Part shown: positions 8,263 to 17,060 of the stretch, piece after piece
Layout of the letters: the number at the start of each line of letters is the position of its first letter
Numbering within the stretch: position 1 is the stretch's first letter
Assembly (NCBI GenBank): GCA_046329815.1
Contig: JAXLTY010000001.1
Coordinates: forward strand, 992,001 to 1,056,000
DNA from: JADJSS01 sp046329815
GTDB taxonomy: Bacteria > Bacteroidota > Bacteroidia > Chitinophagales > JADIYW01
Reading direction: 5' to 3'
DNA length: 64,000 bases
Translations under genes and position numbers: made by a program
The notes under the pieces: generated by a model
The model's input: the letters and a program-made list of their open reading frames with translations, nothing else
The model's database searches: none
Told to the model about the DNA's origin: nothing

Positions 8263-9117
8263 ATGTCATCTATAAAAAATGCCAACGTACTTATTACAGG
8301 CGGCGCAAACGGAATCGGAAAATTAATGGGTTTGAAATGCTTGCAGGAAGGCGCAGCAAACCTTATTATTTGGGACATCAATGAAGACAACCTGTATAAA
8401 ACGCAGAAAGAATTCAATTCAAAAGGATACAAGAATGTGTTTACCTTTTTGGTAGATGTATCGAATGTAAATGATATTGAAAAGAACGCTACTGAAGTTT
8501 TATTGGAAATCGGCAACATCGATATTTTGTTTAACAACGCAGGAATTGTTGCCGGAAAAAAATCGTTTTGGGAATACTCTGCGAAAGATATTGAAAAAAC
8601 GTTGGACATCAATATCAGCGGCGTAATGAATGTAACGCGCGTTTTTATCAAAGATATGATCAAGCAGCGCAGCGGTCACATCATTAATATTTCATCAGCT
8701 TCCGGTTTAATTCCGTTGCCAAAAGGTTCGGTGTATGCCAGCAGCAAATGGGCAGTTTTGGGCTGGAGCGAAAGTCTGAGAATGGAATTAAAAGAAGAAG
8801 GAAAAGACCTGCATGTAACTACCGTTTGTCCAAGTTATATCGACACCGGCATGTTCAAAGGCGTGAAGGCGCCGTTGCTGTTTCCGCTATTACAACCGGA
8901 AGACGTTACGAATAAGATCATCAAAGCGATCAAAAATAACCAGGAAATGCTGATGATGCCGGAAAACGTAAATATTGTTCCGTTCCTGAAAGGTGTTTTT
9001 CCATCGCGCATTTTCGATGTGGTGGCTGACTGGCTGGGTGTTTATTCATCGATGAACAGCTTTGAGGGCAGACCTGAAAATGAACGCATTCCGGAAAAGA
9101 AGAATAAAGTGAGATAA
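8263..9117 (+). CDS. Short-chain dehydrogenase/reductase
   Basis: A classical NAD(P)-dependent SDR with a Rossmann fold: cofactor motif TGGANGIG (residues 12-19), NNAG (91-94), Ser144/145 and catalytic Tyr158-x3-Lys162 (YASSK). At 284 residues it is slightly long, with a C-terminal extension typical of membrane-associated SDRs acting on lipids or retinoids (DHRS/RDH-like). Substrate is inferred only. Its stop codon TAA is the junction with IS copy 2: TA belongs to the target duplication and the final A is the first base of the element, so the coding sequence is preserved. The aldehyde dehydrogenase beyond the IS would oxidise the aldehyde such an enzyme could make. Confidence 0.88.
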   Translation: MSSIKNANVLITGGANGIGKLMGLKCLQEGAANLIIWDINEDNLYKTQKEFNSKGYKNVFTFLVDVSNVNDIEKNATEVLLEIGNIDILFNNAGIVAGKKSFWEYSAKDIEKTLDINISGVMNVTRVFIKDMIKQRSGHIINISSASGLIPLPKGSVYASSKWAVLGWSESLRMELKEEGKDLHVTTVCPSYIDTGMFKGVKAPLLFPLLQPEDVTNKIIKAIKNNQEMLMMPENVNIVPFLKGVFPSRIFDVVADWLGVYSSMNSFEGRPENERIPEKKNKVR

Positions 9118-10136
9118 CGTGTTGTGCGATTAAAAGATAATATAAAAAAGATGTTGTGCATCATGTGTTTAGCATGATTTTTGTATGTAATTGTTTGAAC
9201 ATCAAATACTTACTATGCACAACATCAAAACAAATTTCGACAAATTTTTTAATCTTTCCAAACAATTCTTAGCAGAATATTTCTATGAACAGACAAATAA
9301 CTTTCAATTTTATCCTAAAACACCAAAAATGTCGGATGCTGAAATAGTGGCATTGGCTATCTGTTCAGAGTCGTTAAGTATTGATTCTGAAAATCTATTT
9401 TGGAAGAAAATGAAAGTAGAATATGCATCAGCTTTTCCTCAATTAATCGACCGTTCTAACTATAATAAACGCAGAAGAAGATTACAATATTTTATTCAAC
9501 TTTTAAATGATAAAATAGCCAAACCTTTTAATGAATTCGAAGACGTTTTTATAGTAGATTCTATTCCAATACCAGTGGCACAAATAGCTCGTGAAAAAAG
9601 TTCAACCATCTGTAAAGATGATTTTGAAACCGCTCCTAATAAAGGCTATTCTGCCGTGAGTAAATCGTATTTCTATGGATATAAATTACATCTGTGCACA
9701 ACACTTAATGGCTCGTACATGTCAATGAATATTAGCAAAGCCAGCGTACACGATGTACATTTCTTAGATACTATAAAATATACCGGCATGAACAATGCAA
9801 CCCTGCTTGGTGATAGAGGTTTTTTATCTTCCACTCATCAATTAGATTTATTTGAATCGTGTAATATCCAACTACAAACACCAATGAGAAACAATCAGGA
9901 TAACTATCAAAATTATCCAGTAATATTCAGAAAATGTAGAAAAAGAATTGAAACTCTATTCGCTCAACTATGTGACCAATTTATGATTAAAAGAAACTAT
10001 GCTAAATCATTCATCGGATTGCTTACCAGAATTAAATCTAAACTCTGTGCTTTAACTGCTTTGCAATTCATAAATAAAGTAAACAATAAACCAATTAATC
10101 ATCTTAAATTTGCTCTCGCTTAATCGCACAACGCGT
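9117..10136 (+). mobile_element. IS982-family insertion sequence, copy 2
   Basis: 1020 bp, the same length, terminal repeats and transposase as the element at 2092-3111. A 7-bp direct repeat TGAGATA flanks it (9110-9116 and 10137-10143); shifting the boundary by one base would make it 8 bp. It inserted exactly at the stop codon of the SDR gene and 49 bp before the aldehyde dehydrogenase start, so it now separates two genes that may once have been co-transcribed. Confidence 0.93.
9215..10123 (+). CDS. IS982-family transposase (copy 2)
   Basis: This protein is identical to the transposase at 2190-3098, with the same DDE residues. The preferred start is the ATG at 9215; a TTG lies 24 bp upstream. 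It is intact. It reads in the same direction as the flanking SDR and aldehyde dehydrogenase genes, so read-through from the SDR promoter, or from the element into the dehydrogenase gene, is possible. Confidence 0.93.
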   Translation: MHNIKTNFDKFFNLSKQFLAEYFYEQTNNFQFYPKTPKMSDAEIVALAICSESLSIDSENLFWKKMKVEYASAFPQLIDRSNYNKRRRRLQYFIQLLNDKIAKPFNEFEDVFIVDSIPIPVAQIAREKSSTICKDDFETAPNKGYSAVSKSYFYGYKLHLCTTLNGSYMSMNISKASVHDVHFLDTIKYTGMNNATLLGDRGFLSSTHQLDLFESCNIQLQTPMRNNQDNYQNYPVIFRKCRKRIETLFAQLCDQFMIKRNYAKSFIGLLTRIKSKLCALTALQFINKVNNKPINHLKFALA

Positions 10137-10185
10137 TGAGATAATTAATTTATAGATCATTTAATCAAAAAAGAAAAAATAGCTA

Positions 10186-11571
10186 ATGGCAACCAAAACA
10201 ACAACATCTATTATAGCTGTTACTATTCAGCAGCAGCGCGATTATTTTGAAAGCGGCGCAACACGCGATATAAACTTCAGAATCGAACAATTAAAAAAAT
10301 TTAAGAAAGCACTGCAAGACAATGAAGAAAATATTTATGCAGCGCTCAATGCCGATTTCAAAAAATCAAAGTTTGAAACCTATGCTACAGAAATAGGTAT
10401 CTTATACGAAGAGATTTCCTGTATGTTGAAAAACATCAAAAAATGGGCGACACCTGAACTCGTGAAAGATACCATAGCTAATTTCCCATCAAAAAATTAT
10501 ATCTATCCGGATCCGTATGGCGTTTGTTTGGTGATTGGTGCATGGAACTATCCGTTGCAATTAACTCTTGCACCGGTGATTGGCGCGATAGCTGCCGGTA
10601 ATACCTGCATCATCAAACCACCACGCGCTGCGATCAACACCTATCATGTCATTCAGAAAATAATTGGAGAAACATTCAATGAAGAATACATTACTGTTTT
10701 AGACGAGCATTCGGACAATAACGAAATGCTGGCGAACAGATATGATTATATTTTCTTTACAGGTGGCGTTGAAATTGGTAAAACCATTGCACGTGCTGCT
10801 GCAGAATTTTTAACGCCAACTACATTAGAGTTAGGCGGCAAAAGTCCGTGTGTTGTAGATAAAAATGCAGACATAGAAGTGGCCGCGCGTCGCGTTGCCT
10901 GGGGCAAGTTTCTCAATGGCGGACAAACCTGCGTGGCACCGGATTATTTATTGCTGCATGAAGATGTGAAAGAAAAATTCTATACATATTTTACCAAAAG
11001 CGTAAAAGATTTTTATGGTAATAATCCGCAAGACAGCGCCGATTATCCGAGAATTATTAATGACAGGCATTTTGACCGTTTGTCTGCAATGATAAAAGAC
11101 GGAAACATTATTGTTGGCGGTGAAACTGACCATGACACGCGTTACATAGCGCCAACTATGATTGAAATAGATTCGTTGGATCATCCATTGATGAACGACG
11201 AGATCTTTGGTCCGATCTTACCTGTTTTATTAATTAACAGCATGGAAGAAGCAATCACTATTATCAAACAATACGAGAAGCCATTGGCGTTTTATTTGTT
11301 TACGAATAATTATGAAACGCAGCAAAAATTCTTACATACTGTGCAATTTGGAGGCGGCTGCATTAACGATACGATTTCACATTTTGTAAATGATGGCTTG
11401 CCATTTGGTGGTATTGGCAACAGCGGTGTCGGTGCCTATCATGGTAAATTCAGTTTTGATACCTTTACGCACTACAAAGGTGTTTGCAATAAAGTAACCT
11501 GGCCCGATGTTCCATTACGCTATCCGCCATACAACAGTAAATTAGGAATAGTGAAACAAGTAATGCGATAA
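10186..11571 (+). CDS. Aldehyde dehydrogenase, class 3-like
   Basis: This 461-residue NAD(P)-dependent enzyme oxidises aldehydes to carboxylic acids. Visible catalytic residues are Asn121 (AWNYP), Glu215 (ELGGKSP) and the nucleophile Cys249 (GGQTCVAPDY), with the cofactor-binding FFTGG at about 190-194. The length and the PFGGIGNSGVGAYHG region near the C-terminus fit the ALDH3 group, which prefers fatty or aromatic aldehydes. It lies just after IS copy 2, and 26 bp before the next small gene. Together with the SDR upstream of the IS it could form an alcohol-to-acid pathway, which is inference. Confidence 0.93.
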   Translation: MATKTTTSIIAVTIQQQRDYFESGATRDINFRIEQLKKFKKALQDNEENIYAALNADFKKSKFETYATEIGILYEEISCMLKNIKKWATPELVKDTIANFPSKNYIYPDPYGVCLVIGAWNYPLQLTLAPVIGAIAAGNTCIIKPPRAAINTYHVIQKIIGETFNEEYITVLDEHSDNNEMLANRYDYIFFTGGVEIGKTIARAAAEFLTPTTLELGGKSPCVVDKNADIEVAARRVAWGKFLNGGQTCVAPDYLLLHEDVKEKFYTYFTKSVKDFYGNNPQDSADYPRIINDRHFDRLSAMIKDGNIIVGGETDHDTRYIAPTMIEIDSLDHPLMNDEIFGPILPVLLINSMEEAITIIKQYEKPLAFYLFTNNYETQQKFLHTVQFGGGCINDTISHFVNDGLPFGGIGNSGVGAYHGKFSFDTFTHYKGVCNKVTWPDVPLRYPPYNSKLGIVKQVMR

Positions 11572-11597
11572 TTTATTATTTTTAGACAAAATTATCC

Positions 11598-11954
11598 ATG
11601 GCTACAGAAATTAAAAACATTGAAGGTTTAACGGTTAATGATATTAACGCGGAATTAGACCGAGGCGCGAAGTTTGTATATTTTACTTATACCGTTTCTA
11701 TTTTAATCATGACATTCAGACGCTCATCTGAAATTTATTTCATACGCGGTGATGAAAGCCATTGGTCTTATAGCTGGAAATATACGTTACTATCTTTGAT
11801 AGTTGGCTGGTGGGGCATTCCATGGGGTTTTATCTACACACCCATGAGTTTAATAACCAATATCAGTGGTGGCAAAGATGTAACACAAAGCGTACTTGGT
11901 CATTTCAACGCAAATACACACCTGGCAGACATTGACATTGAGTCGGAGAAATAG
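11598..11954 (+). CDS. Conserved small membrane protein
   Basis: At 118 residues, it starts with a soluble segment, has one hydrophobic stretch around residues 26-40 and another at LLSLIVGWWGIPWGFIYTPMSLI, then GGKDVT. I recall this GWWGIPWGP...GGKDVT pattern in small conserved proteins of several phyla that have no assigned function. It starts 26 bp after the aldehyde dehydrogenase and probably shares its transcript. Confidence 0.7.
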   Translation: MATEIKNIEGLTVNDINAELDRGAKFVYFTYTVSILIMTFRRSSEIYFIRGDESHWSYSWKYTLLSLIVGWWGIPWGFIYTPMSLITNISGGKDVTQSVLGHFNANTHLADIDIESEK

Positions 11955-11987
11955 TTTTTTTCTTAAATTAATTGACTATTTTTCTAA

Positions 11988-14135
11988 ATGATTATTTTCA
12001 TTTCGATAGCGATCTATTTAATATTTCTTCATATTTATGAATCTGCTAAAAGCATATGTGAAAGTTTCTTGCAGACATTACTATTTTTCTCTTTATCAAT
12101 ATTTATTCTTACAGAAATTCTATCTTTCTTCAATGCACTTACACATGCAAATGTAACTATCACTTGGTTGATGTTTGATATTCTATTTCTTATCTATAAA
12201 CTAAAAAAAATAAATTCAATCTGCAGTAGACTTTTTACAGATGTTAGATATATCATTAAAAACAACAAAACAAACAGTGTTTTAATTTCTTCCATTATAG
12301 TTCCATTAGCATTTTTATGTTATTTCGTTCCGCCAAATAACAACGATTCGATGTTGTATCACATGGCGCGCATTCCGTTCTGGATATTCAATAAAAACGT
12401 CAATTTTTTTCCTACCATGGTTGGCATGCAGTTGTATTATAATCCGCTGGCTGAATATCAAATTTTGCAATTAGAATTACTGACAAACTCCATTCGCTAT
12501 GCGAATTTTGTTCAGTTTTTTGCAATGTTGGGAAGTTGCATCGCTGTTTCGTTAATCGTAAAAAAAATGAATGGCAACCAACAATCACAACTTATTGGTT
12601 TCTTACTTACACTCACCTTACCACTTGGAATTTTCCAGGCAACATCTACTCAAAATGATTTTGTAGTTGGTTTTTTCATGATTACCGCGTTTTATTATTT
12701 AATCAAACTTTTTTATGATGCGATTGATTACAAAAGTGTAATATTATTTGGTATTTCAATGGCATTGTGTGGTTTAACCAAATTTTCCGGCTGGATATTT
12801 ATTTTCCCATTTTTAGTGTTTTACGGAATTAAATCTTTGTATAAATACAAAGTTGTTTTTTTTATGCGAATGTTAATAGCAGTAGCAATCACAATTTTGT
12901 TGTTGTTACCTTTTGTTATGCGTAACATGCGTACATTTGATTCACCATTAGGTGCAAAAAATAAAACTGAATTATCCAGCAACCTACAAAATGATGATTT
13001 TAGTTTTAAACAAATCTCTTCAAACACATTAAAACATATTGCTATTTTATCGGTTGTGCCTGTAAATAAAATAAATAAGATTGCCTCTAAAATACTAGAG
13101 AAAACTCATCTTATTTTTGGCTGGCAACTGAATCCTGAAAAAGAAATAAAATTTGGAAATACTTTCTCGAATCGGTTTGTCTTTCATGAAGATACCATCT
13201 CAAATTTTATTCCTTTTCTGCTTTTTCTGTTTTCCGTTTTCTTGCTCTTTATCTATAAAAACAAAGCTATCATTATTTATTTTATTTTATTGTTTAGTGG
13301 TATTATATTGTTTTCCGCCAGCATACGTTGGCAGGTTTGGAATGGAAGACTCTTTCTGCCATGGTTTCTATTATTGATTCCTTACTTGACCTTAGCATAT
13401 AAGAAATGGTTTGAAAATAAAATAATCCGACTTTTAATCTTAACTCCAATTGTTTTATTTGCGTACATCTGCGTGTTTATAAATCCTAGTAAATCCATAA
13501 TTCCAATAAATAAAAATGTTCCTGCACCTGCATTTTTATCTGATTATGATCTGGCTATCATGCAACAAAAATCTCCTGAATTACTGTCATCTGTTTTTAA
13601 TCAATACAAAGCACTCAAGATGGATAGCTTACATTGTTTATTGTATAATAATCAGGTAAGATCAACAACTACGTTTAAAGACTCTTTGAATATGGTCTTA
13701 AATTTCCCAAAACAATTTAGCATTTATGATAAGTCTTATACTCAAAGAATGTATTGGATGGATTTTACTTATTACAGAATGATGAGAGAATTGTGTTCTA
13801 AAGTTGACACCAAGAATGCAAGTATTGGAATAGCATTATCCAGAGGACTTCCTGAATATTATATATACTATTTTTTACTGCATGATTGTAAAAATGTAAA
13901 TGCTATATATAATATTGCATTTCCGAAAGTATTGATTAATCTAGCAAATACTAAAAAAGAATTTCAATATCAATATTTAATTACGAATAATGCTGAAGTC
14001 ATAAACAAACTGAATCCAAACGAAATTTTAACTTCGTATGATTTTGGCATGGTTCATTTATATAAGTTTAAATCGATACAACATAAAAAATACATTGTAA
14101 CCGACTTATTTAACGAAGTAACTAAAAAATTTTAG
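11988..14135 (+). CDS. GT-C type membrane glycosyltransferase (family 39-like)
   Basis: This 715-residue polytopic protein has about 11-12 transmembrane segments and a C-terminal soluble domain of some 200 residues. After the third or fourth helix comes PPNNNDSMLYHMARIPFW, an acidic-residue loop placed like the catalytic loop of GT-C enzymes such as ArnT/PMT, which use polyprenyl-phosphate sugars at the outer face of the membrane. The precise donor and acceptor are unknown. It begins the surface-glycan region. Its stop overlaps the stop of the convergent glycoside hydrolase gene by 3 bp, so no terminator separates them. Confidence 0.75.
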   Translation: MIIFISIAIYLIFLHIYESAKSICESFLQTLLFFSLSIFILTEILSFFNALTHANVTITWLMFDILFLIYKLKKINSICSRLFTDVRYIIKNNKTNSVLISSIIVPLAFLCYFVPPNNNDSMLYHMARIPFWIFNKNVNFFPTMVGMQLYYNPLAEYQILQLELLTNSIRYANFVQFFAMLGSCIAVSLIVKKMNGNQQSQLIGFLLTLTLPLGIFQATSTQNDFVVGFFMITAFYYLIKLFYDAIDYKSVILFGISMALCGLTKFSGWIFIFPFLVFYGIKSLYKYKVVFFMRMLIAVAITILLLLPFVMRNMRTFDSPLGAKNKTELSSNLQNDDFSFKQISSNTLKHIAILSVVPVNKINKIASKILEKTHLIFGWQLNPEKEIKFGNTFSNRFVFHEDTISNFIPFLLFLFSVFLLFIYKNKAIIIYFILLFSGIILFSASIRWQVWNGRLFLPWFLLLIPYLTLAYKKWFENKIIRLLILTPIVLFAYICVFINPSKSIIPINKNVPAPAFLSDYDLAIMQQKSPELLSSVFNQYKALKMDSLHCLLYNNQVRSTTTFKDSLNMVLNFPKQFSIYDKSYTQRMYWMDFTYYRMMRELCSKVDTKNASIGIALSRGLPEYYIYYFLLHDCKNVNAIYNIAFPKVLINLANTKKEFQYQYLITNNAEVINKLNPNEILTSYDFGMVHLYKFKSIQHKKYIVTDLFNEVTKKF

Positions 14136-15673
14136 TAGCTATAGCTAATATACCCAAACGAATACGGTGCAATTTGAACCGATTTATTCGTTAAAACTCT
14201 ATTAACTAATTTCGCTGAAACCAATTTATTAGCATACGCTTTTTCATTTTCAAATGGTGCTTTTCCTGCAACAGCATACGGAAAATCAGCTTCAATGGCA
14301 ATATAATCGCCGGCAGATTTTGGATTCGCATTTACATTCAATGTAATGCTTCTGTCTGAATGGTTTACAAAATGCAGATACACTTTGTTGTCGTCTTTGT
14401 TTAAGAATGTATAACAAGTAAATTGTTTCAATACATCTTTTGCATCACTTGTAATTGTTTCACCGCATCGGTAAGAATTGAGCGAAAGTGTATTTGCCAG
14501 AAACTGGAAAGCATAATACTGATAAGTAGTTTTATATTTACCGATTGACCTAAAAGCTTTTATTTTTCCGTTTGCTGGTGAAATAATACTTGCAAGTGCA
14601 TGCAAGTTGGTTAATTCAATATAATTATTACTTTTTGCATTTATATCTAATACAGACAAGAAGAAATCGCTGACGTAGGCGCCTTGCACAAATGTGTTTT
14701 CCAACATGGCGGAATTACCTACATTCCATTCTGTGATCCAGACTTTTTTATTAGAATCAAAAACACTTTGGAATTGTTTCTTTGCTTCACCAATATAATT
14801 ATTCTTTGTCGGTGACAAATAAGCATTGTTTTTTATATACACACTATCGAAGAAAGCTGAATTATCACTTGCTGCGTTTCCATTATACGTATGCCAAACA
14901 TATGCATCAAAGAAAGTCTGGCTTGCCAAATCCTGGTTCCATTTCAGCATGTAACGGCTTCTGGTATTTTTATCGTACATGTTGTCAGGATCGCCGCCAA
15001 CAACTGCAATTCGCAAACCCGGATATTTATTACGAAGATCAATAGCTGCCTGTTTTATTTTTTGGATATACGTAGTTGCATCCGGAAATTGTTTTCGGTA
15101 ACCCATTAAACAGTATTCGTTTCCTAACTCAATACCAAACAACGGAATATTATTCTTTTTCAATTCATCGATTACAAATGTAACTTCCTGCATATTTCCA
15201 TTGTAAAAATTGGCGCAATACACCGCTCCGGAATTCGTTGCTTTACACAAACGAATGAAATTATATAAAATGTTTTCGCTTCGTTTACTTTGTAAATTAT
15301 ACAATGCATTACCACCAATTCCTGACAATTCTTCTTTTTTAAATCCATAGACAGGTAAATTTGGATGATACCAATTTCCTACCGTACCACCAGGAAAACG
15401 CAGCGCAGCAGGTTTTAAATCACGCAGCAATTGGACAAATCCGGAATCTTTATCCAATTCATCAGCCAAAGCATAGCCGATATTGATACCAAAAACAGTA
15501 CGGTTTATTTTTACCGGATTGGAAACAGATGGCGTAATATTGACAACAACACTGCTTTTATTGCTGCTTTTTACAATAATGTTATTGGCTTTTTTAGGAT
15601 TGTTTGACAAACAAACTCTGAGCACAAAAATGGCCATTATAAAAATGAATACAATTTTGAGTGATTTCTTCAT
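14132..15673 (-). CDS. Secreted glycoside hydrolase, arabinofuranosidase-like (clan A)
   Basis: The N-terminus has a signal or anchor (residues 4-21). The TIM-barrel domain carries ALRFPGGTVGNWYH (90-103), the acid/base pair Asn185-Glu186 (GIELGNE), His261 (VWHTYN) and the nucleophile Glu315 (WITEWNVG). This layout is that of clan GH-A enzymes such as GH51 or GH79; I cannot choose the family. A beta-sandwich domain of about 100 residues follows. It is the last of three minus-strand genes after the polymerase-like gene (58-bp gap), so it probably trims or degrades the glycan made by this region. A -7-like box TATTTTTA at 15691-15698 may give it a separate promoter. Confidence 0.78.
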   Translation of the reverse strand: MKKSLKIVFIFIMAIFVLRVCLSNNPKKANNIIVKSSNKSSVVVNITPSVSNPVKINRTVFGINIGYALADELDKDSGFVQLLRDLKPAALRFPGGTVGNWYHPNLPVYGFKKEELSGIGGNALYNLQSKRSENILYNFIRLCKATNSGAVYCANFYNGNMQEVTFVIDELKKNNIPLFGIELGNEYCLMGYRKQFPDATTYIQKIKQAAIDLRNKYPGLRIAVVGGDPDNMYDKNTRSRYMLKWNQDLASQTFFDAYVWHTYNGNAASDNSAFFDSVYIKNNAYLSPTKNNYIGEAKKQFQSVFDSNKKVWITEWNVGNSAMLENTFVQGAYVSDFFLSVLDINAKSNNYIELTNLHALASIISPANGKIKAFRSIGKYKTTYQYYAFQFLANTLSLNSYRCGETITSDAKDVLKQFTCYTFLNKDDNKVYLHFVNHSDRSITLNVNANPKSAGDYIAIEADFPYAVAGKAPFENEKAYANKLVSAKLVNRVLTNKSVQIAPYSFGYISYSY

Positions 15674-15731
15674 CTAGTTTTTTTATAATATAAAAATAGG
15701 TTAAAAAGATGATACAATTATCATTCCGCTT

Positions 15732-17060
15732 TTACGGTTCGATATGAACACCAGGATTGGCCGCTACTGCTTTTAAATATTGCTGTTCCTTGGCACGATA
15801 ATATTCTACAATCAAAAAGAACAGAATAAAACCAAAACCACCGGCGTAAATTGCACCTGAAAATAAAGACTGAATGAAAATCGAACAAATACCTAATAAA
15901 CCGGTATTGTAGTATATATTTCGTTTATAAATTTTCATTTTATACGCGATATAAATTGGATACAAAAATATGGTATTAATTACTATAACACCGACAATAC
16001 CATTTGATAAGAGACCACCAACGATACCAATATCACCTAAAACCACATTTCCGACATTCAGTGTCATCACTAATTTTTTCGGAACACCGATGCCAAAGAA
16101 TATATGTGTCGGATGGCGTTCGAAATAATTATAAACGGCAGCCATTTCTTCCCAACGAACATCTGCAGAACCTTCGCCAGTTTTTTTACCCAAAAGGAAC
16201 TTAACAAATACGATATACATATCTGCCGTAAATTTCAGCGCTTCCGGATACACAAAATATAAGATCAGGCAGATAAATCCGATGATACCAAATAACTGAA
16301 ATAATTTTTTAAAGGTCTGATGCCATTTCAACACAATAAACATGTATAAAAACAATGGAATCATTTCAGATACAAACTCACTTCTTCCTTTATCAACGAA
16401 TACCTGGTATGAACACAAGATCAAAAATGCAAATAAGCCAGTGAATTTGTCCTGTAAAATAAATTGCAGGAAATAATAAACCATACCGAACATCAGGAAG
16501 CTACTGGAAAAACGAAAAATATAACCGCCTTTCACCGGATTATATCCAACCAAACCATCAGAAGAGCCATCTGTAAATGTTGCCGGATTTACAGTGAATG
16601 AAACATATGTATAAAAAAACAAGGTAAACCAGCATAATACTACATTCGCCAGCACATACTGCTTAATAGTTAATCTGTTCGTGCGGATCATATAATACGA
16701 CAAACTCGCTGAAGTTACAAACAATGCAGATGCAACTTTAATCAAGGCCTTCATCAATGGCTGGTCTAATGTGTAATGCACGGTAAATGCATTATAAATT
16801 GGAATCAGCATGAACAGGAAAATGATCAGATCGACACGGTTTAGTTGTTTGAGTGCAAATATTTTGTAATAATAATACACCATACTGCCAATCAACACAA
16901 ACGGCAAACCAACAGTCATGAGAGCGCTTACAAATGAAAGCGATTTGAATTGATACAATACATTACTGTTAAACAACAGACAATATATGAAGTAGCCAAA
17001 TATTTTTATTTCGTAAAAAGATTGGTCACGTGTATATAAAGGTCTGGTTGCGAAACTCAC
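15732..17060 (-). CDS. O-antigen polymerase/ligase-like membrane protein
   Basis: This 442-residue protein has about 11-12 transmembrane segments and one large extracytoplasmic loop in the second half (about residues 280-330, FLLGKKTGEGSADVRWEEM...). The topology and the RWEEM / GIGV loop motifs are those of Wzy/WaaL-type proteins, which polymerise or ligate lipid-linked glycan at the periplasmic face. The start is a GTG at 17060 whose GTG overlaps the TGA stop of the upstream GT-C gene (GTGA), implying tight translational coupling. Confidence 0.78.
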   Translation of the reverse strand: MSFATRPLYTRDQSFYEIKIFGYFIYCLLFNSNVLYQFKSLSFVSALMTVGLPFVLIGSMVYYYYKIFALKQLNRVDLIIFLFMLIPIYNAFTVHYTLDQPLMKALIKVASALFVTSASLSYYMIRTNRLTIKQYVLANVVLCWFTLFFYTYVSFTVNPATFTDGSSDGLVGYNPVKGGYIFRFSSSFLMFGMVYYFLQFILQDKFTGLFAFLILCSYQVFVDKGRSEFVSEMIPLFLYMFIVLKWHQTFKKLFQLFGIIGFICLILYFVYPEALKFTADMYIVFVKFLLGKKTGEGSADVRWEEMAAVYNYFERHPTHIFFGIGVPKKLVMTLNVGNVVLGDIGIVGGLLSNGIVGVIVINTIFLYPIYIAYKMKIYKRNIYYNTGLLGICSIFIQSLFSGAIYAGGFGFILFFLIVEYYRAKEQQYLKAVAANPGVHIEP

